The position numbers and the translations under genes are program-made. Shown here one piece after another: positions 1 to 5,816 of a DNA stretch of 9,750 nucleotides (its first letter is position 1; each line of letters opens with the position of its first letter). The notes under the pieces were generated by a model. It was not told where the DNA came from, did no database searches, and saw only the letters and a program-made list of their open reading frames with translations. This DNA is from JAFAQB01 sp045808425 (lineage in GTDB: Archaea > Thermoproteota > Nitrososphaeria > Nitrososphaerales > Nitrososphaeraceae): positions 1-9,750 of the forward strand of contig JBJMFM010000163.1 of NCBI GenBank assembly GCA_045808425.1. Reading direction: 5' to 3'.

Positions 1-248
1 GACTGCTGTTGTTGTAGGAAGCTTATTATTTTCTCCTTGTCTGCTGGAAATTCTAAATCCCTTAGCACACGAGCTATAGCTGCAGTATATGGAAAATCAT
101 TGACTGTTTTACTTCTTGTTTCTCCTATTACCTTATCTTGCCTTCGAATAGCTCTTAATGTCTGATCTTCATTATATTCTGTTGGTATTTGTTGCTTCTT
201 CTCTAGTTTAGAGGTATTCTCTCGTTTTTTATTCTGTGAGGACGACAT
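1..248 (-). CDS. DUF2795-like small protein, N-terminal part (cut by window edge)
   Basis: An ATG at 248 opens an uninterrupted frame that leaves the window at base 1, giving 82 residues with no stop. The first ~45 residues are charged and low in complexity (MSSSQNKKREN, then KLEKKQQ). The segment after that, FPYTAAIARVLRDLEFPADK, resembles the DUF2795 pattern, in which a short helical repeat reads roughly '..v..aL.g.dFPa.K..ll..a'. DUF2795 proteins are small, of unknown biochemical function and common in archaea and actinobacteria. The start is supported by a TATA-like element about 25 nt upstream. The family call rests on this motif alone. Only the N-terminal end is visible, so it could also be a longer protein with one such repeat. 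Confidence 0.6.
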   Translation of the reverse strand, partial: MSSSQNKKRENTSKLEKKQQIPTEYNEDQTLRAIRRQDKVIGETRSKTVNDFPYTAAIARVLRDLEFPADKEKIISFLQQQQ

Positions 249-268
249 ATTCTTAATTTACCTACAAT

Positions 269-277
269 ATTATTTAT
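269..277 (-). promoter_or_regulatory. TATA-like box for the gene starting at 248
   Basis: On the minus strand this reads ATAAATAAT, centred about 25 nt before the ATG at 248. That is the spacing of an archaeal TATA box on a leaderless transcript. No B-recognition element is obvious. Confidence 0.4.
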
Positions 278-279
278 GA

Positions 280-516
280 CAATATCCTTTTTTACAGTTA
301 ATATTACACTTCATATTTTCTGAAGGTGTAAGCAGATACATAGCTGAGTGGAGCAAAAAAGCTGCAGAATGCAAAGGAGATATAGAATGCCTAAACGAAT
401 GTACAAAACAATTAAGAGGATGCCTTGACTCCATATTCCCATATTCGAAGAGCATTGAACTTGAAACTGACAAGGTTAATTATATTCCATGGCAATTCAT
501 AATGAATTATTCGTGA
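280..516 (+). pseudogene. Cysteine-rich coding remnant without a start codon
   Basis: The frame is open from just after a TGA at 277 to a TGA at 514, with no ATG, GTG or TTG near its beginning. From about 319 to 430 it reads like real protein: FSEGVSRYIAEWSKKAAECK followed by GDIECLNECTKQLRGCL. The cysteines are spaced C-x5-C-x3-C-x6-C on an amphipathic helix, which could be a small metal-binding or disulfide-linked helical protein. The right end runs into the helicase fragment of the opposite strand at an 11-bp inverted repeat (470-480), so the gene was probably truncated or rearranged there. The family is not recognised. The assignment rests on codon pattern and composition only. Confidence 0.3.
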
Positions 517-889
517 GGCTATGTATTGTAAATTCAATCCCTCTGAGATACCATCGGTTGCAATCATAACTGCATGTTTTGCTTGTTCAAATTCTTTAAA
601 CCTCTCTTTTCTCTGTGTTTCATTAAGTTCTCCAAAAAGTGTGACTACCTTTATTCCCCTAAAGTTTGTTGTTGTTGTGCAAGTAAATCTAAAGCGTAAA
701 TTCCTTGGATTTTCAATTATTCCATAACGAGATAAGATATCAGCAATCTTTCCAAATGCAGCATCATAGTCTCTTTTAAATGAAGGTATTTCAAAACCCT
801 GATACAATATTGAAGTTATTGCATCTAGATCTTCACATATGGTAATCAAGTGGTATATATTCTGTAATCCACGTCAGGATTAACCTTGT
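470..889. repeat. 11-bp inverted repeats flanking the helicase fragment
   Basis: ACAAGGTTAAT at 470-480 and its exact complement ATTAACCTTGT at 879-889 bracket the helicase remnant closely. The left arm sits within a few bases of the point where helicase homology ends. This may mark an inversion or insertion boundary, or may be chance in AT-rich DNA. Confidence 0.35.
481..849 (-). pseudogene. SF2/SNF2-type helicase C-terminal domain fragment
   Basis: The minus-strand frame contains a recognisable helicase C-terminal (RecA2) stretch: VVTLFGELNETQRKERFKEF, then MIATDGISEGLNLQ (motif V, TDxxxEGxNLQ) and IIHYELPWN. In intact SNF2/RapA-like ATPases of this type, LPWN is followed directly by motif VI (around QR.GR..R.GQ). 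Here the sequence after LPWN becomes unrelated, so the ATPase would lack its arginine finger. The Walker A and B motifs of RecA1 are also missing. The frame opens only at a TTG (849), with no promoter, and the first ~65 residues are not clearly helicase-like. The frame physically continues to 412, but the part beyond about 485 is not family sequence. Such helicases occur in restriction, DISARM-like and mobile-element contexts; which one applies here cannot be told. Confidence 0.6.
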
Positions 890-967
890 TATTCAATGAG
901 CCAAATATCTGCATGATGGTAGAGCTTAATTATTGATTCTTCTCACTATATAATAGTGCATAATACT

Positions 968-1252
968 ATGGGAGCGGTATTTAGATCAAAGGACTTGCCA
1001 GCTGGTTGGAGGAAAAGGGCGCGAGAGTCTATAAAGGATCTTTCTCCTGATACTAAAGATAGTGTCCTAAAGATAATCGATTCTTGGGAAGGTACAAAAT
1101 CAGAAGGAAAACTAAAGGAAATCTTGGGTCATGACAAGGCTGAAAGCTTGATGAAAAAGATTACTAGAACAACAAAGAGCAAAAGTACATTAACTTATGA
1201 CCAGCAGAATCAAGTAAAGGATATGTTCAGAGATTCTCTGACCTTTGACTAA
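968..1252 (+). CDS. Small conserved-looking basic protein, function unknown
   Basis: This is a 94-residue soluble protein starting at ATG 968 (MGAVFRSKDLPAGWRKRARE). A GTG at 956 in the same frame would add four residues. I prefer the ATG, but an AT-rich element at 926-934 would fit transcription starting near 956, and a second TATA-like run lies at 945-956. The protein is highly charged and predicted to be mostly helical, with no signal peptide, membrane segment or cysteine motif. The region around LKEILGHDKAESLMKKITR looks like a helical hairpin. No family is recognised. It stands alone between the helicase remnant and a convergent minus-strand pair. Composition and codon pattern look genuine. 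Confidence 0.6.
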   Translation: MGAVFRSKDLPAGWRKRARESIKDLSPDTKDSVLKIIDSWEGTKSEGKLKEILGHDKAESLMKKITRTTKSKSTLTYDQQNQVKDMFRDSLTFD

Positions 1253-1282
1253 ACTTCAATAATGTAGAAGTCCTATTTTGTT
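1253..1282 (+). terminator. Possible hairpin and T-rich terminator
   Basis: ACTTC (1253-1257) and GAAGT (1267-1271) can pair over a 9-nt loop directly after the stop codon, followed by a T-rich run. The stem is short. Archaeal termination depends mainly on the T-run, so this is only a candidate. Confidence 0.25.
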
Positions 1283-1383
1283 ATTACTGTGCCCAGTTGT
1301 GCTATGTTATTATTTTGTGAATTTAGACTATCAGAGCTAAACCTTCTTCTATAATTTTGAATCTTCTGCTACTGCCGCAGTGA

Positions 1384-1758
1384 TTAACTAACCTCTTCTT
1401 TTCTTCCCTTTGTTGACAACAGCCTTATAATCTCTGACTTGTGGGCATCGGGTTCTTTGTATTTGCAATGGTGCTCAACAGTTTCTAGGTTGACATTTTG
1501 TACTCCTGGATGAAGTTTGCAATAGTAGAGATTGTTATGTTTCTTATCTATAACTGGATAGCAGGGGCTTTGCTCTAAGCTATGTGGTGGTAGAGACTGA
1601 TAGGGCAAGGAAGGATCGTCATTAAAGAATTCTTCTACTGAAATTATAGGTTCGAGCTTTGTAATTGTGTCAACATGAAAAATATCTAAATTATCCATTT
1701 TGTCTTCATTGGATAATCTCTTAAGTTCTTCATCACCAAATCTCCTAAGATAACTCAT
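1384..1758 (-). CDS. Hypothetical protein with Cys/His-rich C-terminal region
   Basis: This is a 124-residue frame starting at ATG 1758 (MSYLRRFGDEELKRLSNEDK). The N-terminal half is acidic and low in complexity. The C-terminal half has a possible metal-binding set: a Cys in SPCYPVIDKK, then YYCKLHPG and VEHHCKYKEPDAHKSEI. The YYCKLHP...HHCKYKEPDAHK block looks like a conserved short domain, although I cannot name a family. Its start overlaps the upstream frame's stop by 4 nt (ATGA), the usual arrangement of translationally coupled genes, but the upstream frame itself looks damaged, so the overlap may be accidental. It lacks a promoter of its own. Confidence 0.5.
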   Translation of the reverse strand: MSYLRRFGDEELKRLSNEDKMDNLDIFHVDTITKLEPIISVEEFFNDDPSLPYQSLPPHSLEQSPCYPVIDKKHNNLYYCKLHPGVQNVNLETVEHHCKYKEPDAHKSEIIRLLSTKGRKEEVS

Positions 1759-1994
1759 ATTACCAAAGATTTTGCTATAATAATTGCAAAATACAGGCTT
1801 AGAAAAATATCCATTAAAGTCAACGGTGTTTTCATAGTTGCATCTACATCTTGAAATTCACACTTGATGTGTTTATCAAATACTGCTCCTAAACTATAGC
1901 GTTTTTTATATTTATTCTTTTTAGTTTTATTATTACTTTTCTTCTTCTGTTTGTTAGTAGTATGCTTTCTATTTACCACAATTGTTGTTCTCAT
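1755..1994 (-). pseudogene. Truncated NTF2/SnoaL-like protein fragment
   Basis: The 79-residue frame starts at ATG 1994 with a Lys/Asn-rich stretch (KQKKKSNNKTKKNKYKKRY). It then reads SLGAVFDKHIKCEFQDVDAT and MKT. That block resembles the opening helix of NTF2/SnoaL-like proteins, where '..vf..H...EF...DvdATmkTM' leads into a conserved strand with a P-Y-V-H-type motif. That continuation is absent. After MKT comes a hydrophobic tail (LTLMDIFLSLYFAIIIAKSL) that does not fit the fold and looks like a frame never selected to be coding. I therefore call it a broken remnant with an accidental membrane-like tail. The family assignment is from motif memory. Alternatively it is a real single-pass membrane micro-protein. 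Confidence 0.4.
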
Positions 1995-2085
1995 AACATA
2001 ATATATTTAATTGAATATCATAAGAATATCTGATCTTTAAGAGGTTCTAGAAGGTTCAGGAAGCTTGATTTATTGTTATTCCTCC

Positions 2086-2140
2086 GGTTTTCTTGTTTTT
2101 CCCCTAGGTGATCTTCATCTTCATCATATGAGGTTCTTTT
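2086..2140 (-). pseudogene. Second degenerate copy of the acidic HTH-family tail
   Basis: On the minus strand this reads SYDEDEDHLGEKQEN, matching TDYNEDEDQLEEEQE of the tail copy at 2209-2492. The two copies share an exact 14-nt core (TGATCTTCATCTTC on the plus strand) at 2109 and 2346, an offset of 237 nt. The sequence after each is also related (AACAATAAA followed by TCAAG or CCAAG). It therefore looks like a decayed tandem duplication. Confidence 0.35.
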
Positions 2141-2208
2141 TATTGCTGTGTTTGTCTTCTTCTTCTTCTGAAGAGACTTCAACATTGTTTATACAATGCA
2201 ATAGTATT

Positions 2209-2492
2209 CTATTGTCTATTGTACCTTTCAATTATGGCATCAATCTTTTTATCCAATATAACATCTTTTTTGCTGGTTTTAGAAGACTTGGTTTATTGTT
2301 TTAGTTGGCGTTTCTACTGTCTCCTATTCCTGCTCTTCTTCTAGCTGATCTTCATCTTCGTTATAGTCTGTCTCATTCGATTCATTTTCATCTCCGCCAC
2401 TAGAAGGGGTGTTTATTCTCTCTGGATTTCTGAGATACAGATGTAATCACACCATTTACTACAGTAGCATTGGTAAGTAGATCAAGTTTCAT
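2209..2492 (-). pseudogene. Degenerate C-terminal part of a second HTH-family gene
   Basis: From ATG 2492 the frame reads MKLDLLTNATVVNGVITSVS, clearly paralogous to MKLELLTNASVVDDDIRFV in the copy at 3220-3700. It stops at 2400. Shifting frame near 2410 restores a plausible acidic tail, TPSSGGDENESNETDYNEDE, down to a TAG at 2324. A further shift restores SKKDVILDKKIDAIIERYNR, ending at 2209. So this is a tail with at least two frameshifts and one stop. Everything upstream of MKLDLL is missing: the preceding bases match nothing in the family and adjoin the end of the oxidoreductase gene at 2528. No function is expected from this copy. Confidence 0.55.
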
Positions 2493-2527
2493 AGGTATTG
2501 GTATAGGGTATATAAAGTTAAAAGTTG

Positions 2528-3181
2528 CTATTTTCTAAGTAGTTTAAACGCATGATCGCCAGTGCCTGTTCTAAAGTAGTGCGTTATCCATAAAAGTGCA
2601 AGCGGTTCAAGAAGTCTAGCAGCCTCTATTCCTCCAATATCTATTGTTTCCCAACCAAATTTTGTGAGAATATTATCTATTACATCTTTCTTGGCTTCGT
2701 CATCATTTCCACATATAAACATGGTAGGTGGTCCACCAGGAAAATTTGGATGTACCATATGAGGATTTCCAACGATATTGAATGCTTTTACAACTTTGGA
2801 ATTAGGCAGCATGCGTTGAACAGTCTCGCCAGCTGAGTCTGTGTAACCTATAGCTAGTATTGGTGGCATTCCTTCAGGAAAGTCCAAGGGATTAGTAACA
2901 TCAATAACAACTTTTCCAGCAAAATTCTGAGGATCAACCATTCTAATAGCGTCAGCAGTTCCAGCCCACGAAGTTGCAAGGACATTTAGTTCGCCAAACG
3001 ATGCTGCTTCCGCAAATGTTCCTGATGATGCTCTTCCTTCCTTGTCATGTTTTTCCACCCATTCAATTACTTTCTTTTGATTTGGGTCACGTGATCCGAT
3101 CTTGACTGTATGTCCAAGTTCGATAAAACCGTCAGCCAGTCTCTGTCCCACATCTCCAGATCCTATTATGCCAATTTTCAT
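2528..3181 (-). CDS. F420-dependent NADP oxidoreductase-like (Fno family) protein
   Basis: This is an intact 217-residue protein starting MKIGIIGSGDVGQRLADGF. It has the N-terminal Rossmann fingerprint G7-S-G-D-V-G12 and an S30-R31 pair after the second strand, the usual contact for the 2'-phosphate of NADP(H). It belongs with the NADP oxidoreductase/F420-dependent group (PF03807): length is typical, and the C-terminal part carries a conserved pattern (GNPHMVHPNF, FICGNDDEAKKDV, GGIEAARLLEPLALLW). Fno enzymes move hydride between F420H2 and NADP+. Members like this one, with residues unlike the classical methanogen enzyme, may instead act on other substrates, so the exact reaction is uncertain. 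It lies 38 nt behind the frameshifted HTH gene on the same strand and may be cotranscribed with it. It is flanked downstream by a partial copy of the same HTH family. Confidence 0.85.
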   Translation of the reverse strand: MKIGIIGSGDVGQRLADGFIELGHTVKIGSRDPNQKKVIEWVEKHDKEGRASSGTFAEAASFGELNVLATSWAGTADAIRMVDPQNFAGKVVIDVTNPLDFPEGMPPILAIGYTDSAGETVQRMLPNSKVVKAFNIVGNPHMVHPNFPGGPPTMFICGNDDEAKKDVIDNILTKFGWETIDIGGIEAARLLEPLALLWITHYFRTGTGDHAFKLLRK

Positions 3182-3219
3182 ACTATCTGTTCTTCTTGTA
3201 TGTGAGTCACTATTATGTT

Positions 3220-3700
3220 TTAGAATATCTTGTTTGTTATTTCTGTATCATTTTCACTTTCTTGAGCAGTTTCATCATCATTTATTTCATCTCTAAAGTT
3301 CTCTTCTACAAACCTAATATCGTCATCTACTACTGAGGCGTTAGTAAGTAATTCCAGCTTCATTGAATAGCATTCCTTTGCAAGTGATAATGCCTGTATC
3401 TTTTCTCTTTTATCTTCTGTTTGCTGTGATGTATTCCATGCTTCTTTTGTGATAGCAGTAAGTCCTACAAGACATTTCTCGTATTCTTCTGGTAGTCTTT
3501 CGTCAATGTAATTTTTTGATATTGGTTTTAGATTGACCTCTCAAATATGATATGTCTCTATTTATTGTAGCTAATCCAACTTGCAATATCTGAGATATCT
3601 CTCTTTGACTGTATCCTTTGCTGCAAAGCTCTTGTACTTTATCTCTTCTCCATTGTACTTGATTTTGCTGCTGTTCCATACCTGAGGTCAAATGTTCCAT
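3220..3700 (-). pseudogene. HTH-family protein, near full length, broken by one frameshift
   Basis: The frame starts at ATG 3700 and runs to a stop at 3503 (65 residues). A one-base change at the A6 run (plus-strand T6 at 3512-3517) joins it to a second open frame ending at TAA 3220, giving about 159 residues. Residues 18-54 form a helix-turn-helix: WRRDKVQELCSKGYSQREIS, then QILQVGLATINRDISYLR, in the style of sigma-70 region 4 or small-terminase N-termini. After the shift it continues with a helical middle (RLPEEYEKCLVGLTAITKEA, LSLAKECYSMKLELLTNAS) and an acidic tail (FRDEINDDETAQESENDTE). HTH, helical core and acidic tail are the parts expected of a DNA-binding oligomer. A sequencing or assembly error in the homopolymer is a real alternative to decay. 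Copies also occur at 5628-5816 and 2209-2492, so this is a repeated family in this genome. Confidence 0.65.
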
Positions 3701-3840
3701 TTCCTATGCATGATTTTACAAAGGTGTTCCATTTTCAAGCTCAGGATATGTAACAACTCCATGTTCAATTATATGCTACATAGAAAAGCTTTAAGCGTTT
3801 CGAGTCAATAAACAAAGCACTCCATAGCAGATTTCAAGCA

Positions 3841-3894
3841 AACCCGCACATACGGGGTTAAAAAAGGGAGGTTTAAAGTTTGAAATGAACCCCG
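3841..3894 (+). promoter_or_regulatory. Mutually exclusive stem arms before a small frame
   Basis: CGGGGTT at 3853-3859 can pair imperfectly with AACCCG at 3841-3846 (6-nt loop) or perfectly with AACCCCG at 3888-3894, which begins immediately after the ATG at 3885. In AT-rich surroundings these G/C blocks stand out. The arrangement resembles an attenuator, but no ligand domain is recognised. Confidence 0.25.
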
Positions 3895-3977
3895 ATAAAG
3901 AAGATGCATTATTTGTGTTTGAATCATCACTCTCTCTGTTAAGGTACTTTATAGAAAAGCTTAAGAAATTGAATTAA
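3885..3977 (+). CDS. Possible 30-residue micro-protein
   Basis: ATG 3885 opens a 30-codon frame (MNPDKEDALFVFESSLSLLR, then YFIEKLKKLN) ending at TAA 3975. A purine-rich GGGAGG lies at 3866-3871, 13 nt before the ATG, which is far for a Shine-Dalgarno site but notable because neighbouring genes appear leaderless. The peptide would form one amphipathic helix. It may be a chance frame, and no homologue is recognised. Confidence 0.25.
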   Translation: MNPDKEDALFVFESSLSLLRYFIEKLKKLN

Positions 3978-4068
3978 TTTAGTCTTGCTTCAAAAACTTG
4001 ATTTAAGATTTTATAGTAGGGCAAAATTGTTATTGCAAAGATAAAATATTAATCGAATTTACTGTTGT

Positions 4069-4998
4069 CTAACGCATGACTGCGGCAGTGGAAAATACCT
4101 CCGTATGCGCAGTTACATACTCTAGAACGCTCATACTTGGTTTTCCGGTTAACTTCTGCACGTCCGACGTCAACCGATCGTAGCGATTTTCCGCGATGAG
4201 CTTAGCCATAGTGGAAACGTGGTGAAAAACGTATTGAGGTAAATTGAGTGGCAATAATTCTTCCTTCAGCCACTTGTCGTATGGCGTGTCCACATATTTC
4301 ACTGGGCGATTTAGTGCAATCGCGTATTCTTTTACGATCTCATTCATGTCTTCTGATCGAGGACCAGTCAGTTCATAGACATTCCCTCGGTGACCGGTGG
4401 GATCTTCCAAAATTGTGGAAACGACTCTTGCCACATCGCTAGCGGAAATTGGTGAAGTTCGCGCCGAGCCAAATGGCAATCTAATTGTCCCATCTTTGGC
4501 GATTGATGAGGCCGCCATGCTAGAGAAGAAAGGTTCCAGGAAGATCGTCGACCTCACATGTGCTACAGGCACTCCAGACCAGTTAAGGACTTGCTCGCCG
4601 AGCCAATGTTGTTGCTGCTGAGGTGATTCGGTCATTTCAGTTAGACTCATCTGCGAAACTGTCATTTGCGAGATGTTCACGAGAATCTCGAAGTCGGGGA
4701 TTTCTTTTGCTGCGGCTGCTGCAATAGCCGTAGCTTGAAGATATGGTGACGAGATACTCATGCCAAAATACATCCGCTTGCAACCGCGCAATGCTCTTAC
4801 TACGTCAGCACCATTTGTGAGGTCGGCGACGACAAGTTCGGCTCCCATTTCGCTCAACACTTGAGATCGTTCGTCGAGGCGGTGTACAAGCGCTCTGACT
4901 TGAAGATCGCGCTCTCGAAGAAGTTTGACGACACCTCGCCCTACGGAACCAACATTTCCGGCGGCTCCAGTAACAAGGATGGGTGTGTTGTTTGACAT
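4069..4998 (-). CDS. NmrA-like NAD(P)-binding (atypical SDR) protein
   Basis: This is a 309-residue protein starting MSNNTPILVTGAAGNVG. I place the start at 4998 rather than the longer ATG at 5040, because the Rossmann fold begins directly there and a TATA box sits 27 nt upstream; the extra 14 residues would overlap that promoter. The glycine motif G11-A-A-G-N-V-G17 is the GxxGxxG of atypical SDRs and NmrA-like proteins. Further family features are VRALVHRLDERSQVLSEMGA, AELVVADLTNGADVVRALRG, an HVRSTIFLEPF segment and SPISASDVARVVSTILEDP, followed by an ELTGP turn. These proteins bind NAD(P)(H) as quinone reductases, isomerases or redox sensors; the substrate is not predictable. The gene is visibly richer in G and C than its neighbours and uses codons such as GCG, CGC and CTC, suggesting recent transfer from bacteria. 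It is monocistronic. Confidence 0.85.
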   Translation of the reverse strand: MSNNTPILVTGAAGNVGSVGRGVVKLLRERDLQVRALVHRLDERSQVLSEMGAELVVADLTNGADVVRALRGCKRMYFGMSISSPYLQATAIAAAAAKEIPDFEILVNISQMTVSQMSLTEMTESPQQQQHWLGEQVLNWSGVPVAHVRSTIFLEPFFSSMAASSIAKDGTIRLPFGSARTSPISASDVARVVSTILEDPTGHRGNVYELTGPRSEDMNEIVKEYAIALNRPVKYVDTPYDKWLKEELLPLNLPQYVFHHVSTMAKLIAENRYDRLTSDVQKLTGKPSMSVLEYVTAHTEVFSTAAVMR

Positions 4999-5020
4999 GG
5001 CTATTCCTGTAATGTAATTA

Positions 5021-5029
5021 GATATAAAT
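5021..5029 (-). promoter_or_regulatory. TATA box of the NmrA-like gene
   Basis: On the minus strand this reads ATTTATATC, centred 27 nt before the ATG at 4998. This is the textbook spacing for a leaderless archaeal transcript, and it decides the start codon of the gene. Confidence 0.6.
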
Positions 5030-5088
5030 ATGAAAGCCACATATAGAGACGTTTGTTATCACAAGACTGGTCAGAGTGTTTTATATTA

Positions 5089-5104
5089 TAATGGTATACC
5101 ATTA
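5089..5104. promoter_or_regulatory. Perfect 16-bp palindrome, candidate operator
   Basis: TAATGGTATACCATTA is fully self-complementary and sits about 90 bases upstream of the NmrA-like start. Its length and symmetry fit a dimeric regulator's binding site. Confidence 0.45.
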
Positions 5105-5140
5105 ACAATAACCAAGGATTACGTAAGAATTGGTCTTATG

Positions 5141-5154
5141 ACGTTATCTAACGT
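5141..5154. promoter_or_regulatory. Second dyad, ACGTTA-TC-TAACGT
   Basis: Two 6-bp arms are separated by 2 nt, 37 bases beyond the first palindrome. The sequence is unrelated to that palindrome, so if both are functional they would bind different proteins. Confidence 0.25.
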
Positions 5155-5208
5155 AGCTCTGAGTAATGCGCCTGTTGCAATAAATCAACAGATATAGCTT
5201 CTTATAAC

Positions 5209-5325
5209 TTATTGACATCGATGTGGCAACCCTGTATCTTTGTCTAAGGGAATCCATTTGCCGCTTTGACTCTTGCTGTGATTTACATCAAAATAGATTT
5301 CCCGTATATTATTATGTCTATAACA
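5209..5325 (-). pseudogene. Zinc-ribbon-type tail fragment (IPLD...PH.C)
   Basis: A minus-strand frame ending at TAA 5209 reads IYFDVNHSKSQSGKWIPLDK and then DTGLPHRCQ. The pattern 'IyFd....s.sGKwIPLD..TG.PH.C' matches, from memory, small archaeal and phage zinc-ribbon proteins in which an earlier CxxC pairs with the final H and C. Upstream the frame has no start codon and overlaps the end of the HNH/zinc-ribbon frame (5318-5638), which reads in another frame. It is therefore a partial gene, either displaced by a frameshift from that upstream frame or a separate remnant. The protein type is moderately clear; the origin is not. Confidence 0.45.
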
Positions 5326-5638
5326 ACAGCACACTTTGTAGTTTCATATTCTTCGAACTGTAGATGGTTTGTTTCTTTGATAAGCGTTTATGCCGCTCAT
5401 GACAATTACGACACTCATATAGGTTTTTGAGCTTATCGAGTACAAACCATCGAGCATATTCTCGTTTATCAACAAACGTTTTATTTGAATAACACTTACA
5501 ACATTTTCTAGCCTTTGGGATTAATCTACCCGCTCTTTCAAGATCAAATCTGTTATGACACTTACTACATAGATATTTCCAGTTGCCAAAGTCTCTGGTA
5601 TAAGTATATGTAACACATGCTAAATGTTCATACGGCAC
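5318..5638 (-). pseudogene. HNH-like / zinc-ribbon protein fragment
   Basis: The frame is open from a GTG at 5638 to a stop at 5318. It begins VPYEHLACVTYTYTRDFGNW and continues KYLCSKCHNRFDLERAGRL. This resembles the second half of phage-type HNH endonucleases, where 'yeWan....Y.rd..dw..lC..CH..fD' ends the zinc-bound nuclease fold. Cysteine pairs are at residues 24/27 (CSKCH), 46/49 (CCKC) and 76/79 (CRNCH), so a further treble-clef or ribbon follows. The N-terminal part with the first zinc pair is missing, and the frame begins right at the junction with the HTH fragment of 5628-5816. The GTG is therefore probably not a real start and the nuclease is probably inactive. Alternatively it is a stand-alone zinc-binding protein. 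Confidence 0.45.
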
Positions 5639-5816
5639 TCCTCAGGTATGATGTATCTCTATTTACTGTAGCTAATCCAACTTGCAATATTTGAGATACC
5701 TCTCTTTGGCCATATCCTTTGCTGCAAAGCTCTTGCACTTTGTCCCTTCTCCAGTGTATCTGCTGCTCTTGATGTTCTTGATTCTGCTGTTCCATACTTG
5801 AGCTCAAATGTTCCAT
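5628..5816 (-). pseudogene. N-terminal fragment of an HTH-family gene
   Basis: The frame starts MEHLSSSMEQQNQEHQEQQI and carries the same HTH as the copy at 3220-3700 (WRRDKVQELCSKGYGQREVS, then QILQVGLATVNRD). The two are closely similar at DNA level as well, including about 35 bases upstream of the ATG. After SYLR the match ends and a stop follows within four codons; the next sequence belongs to the HNH/zinc-ribbon fragment in another frame. Only the DNA-binding part survives. It could make a 62-residue HTH micro-protein able to compete with full-length relatives, but simple decay is more likely. A TATA-like run lies at about 5855-5863 on this strand. Confidence 0.6.

Larger units (their letters stand above)
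3701..4068. other. Intergenic stretch with few signals
   Basis: About 370 bases separate the HTH gene from the end of the NmrA-like gene. The first ~35 bases (3701-3735) resemble the upstream region of the other HTH copy (5817-5851), so the duplicated unit includes its leader. The middle holds alternative G/C pairings and a small plus-strand frame, described separately. No RNA gene is recognised. Confidence 0.5.

Noticed and set aside
270..473. Minus-strand 67-codon open frame
   Set aside because: Composition is irregular and it lies opposite the more protein-like cysteine-rich plus frame. Part of it is just the continuation past the helicase breakpoint in another frame.
2065..2304. Plus-strand 79-codon open frame rich in Ser, Phe and Leu
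   Set aside because: It is the complement of the degenerate acidic-tail copies: the Ser/Phe/Leu runs are the antisense of Asp/Glu/Lys codons. No start signal or family.
4248..4621. Two plus-strand open frames inside the NmrA-like gene
   Set aside because: Antisense to a well-supported, higher-GC coding gene, where chance open frames are common.
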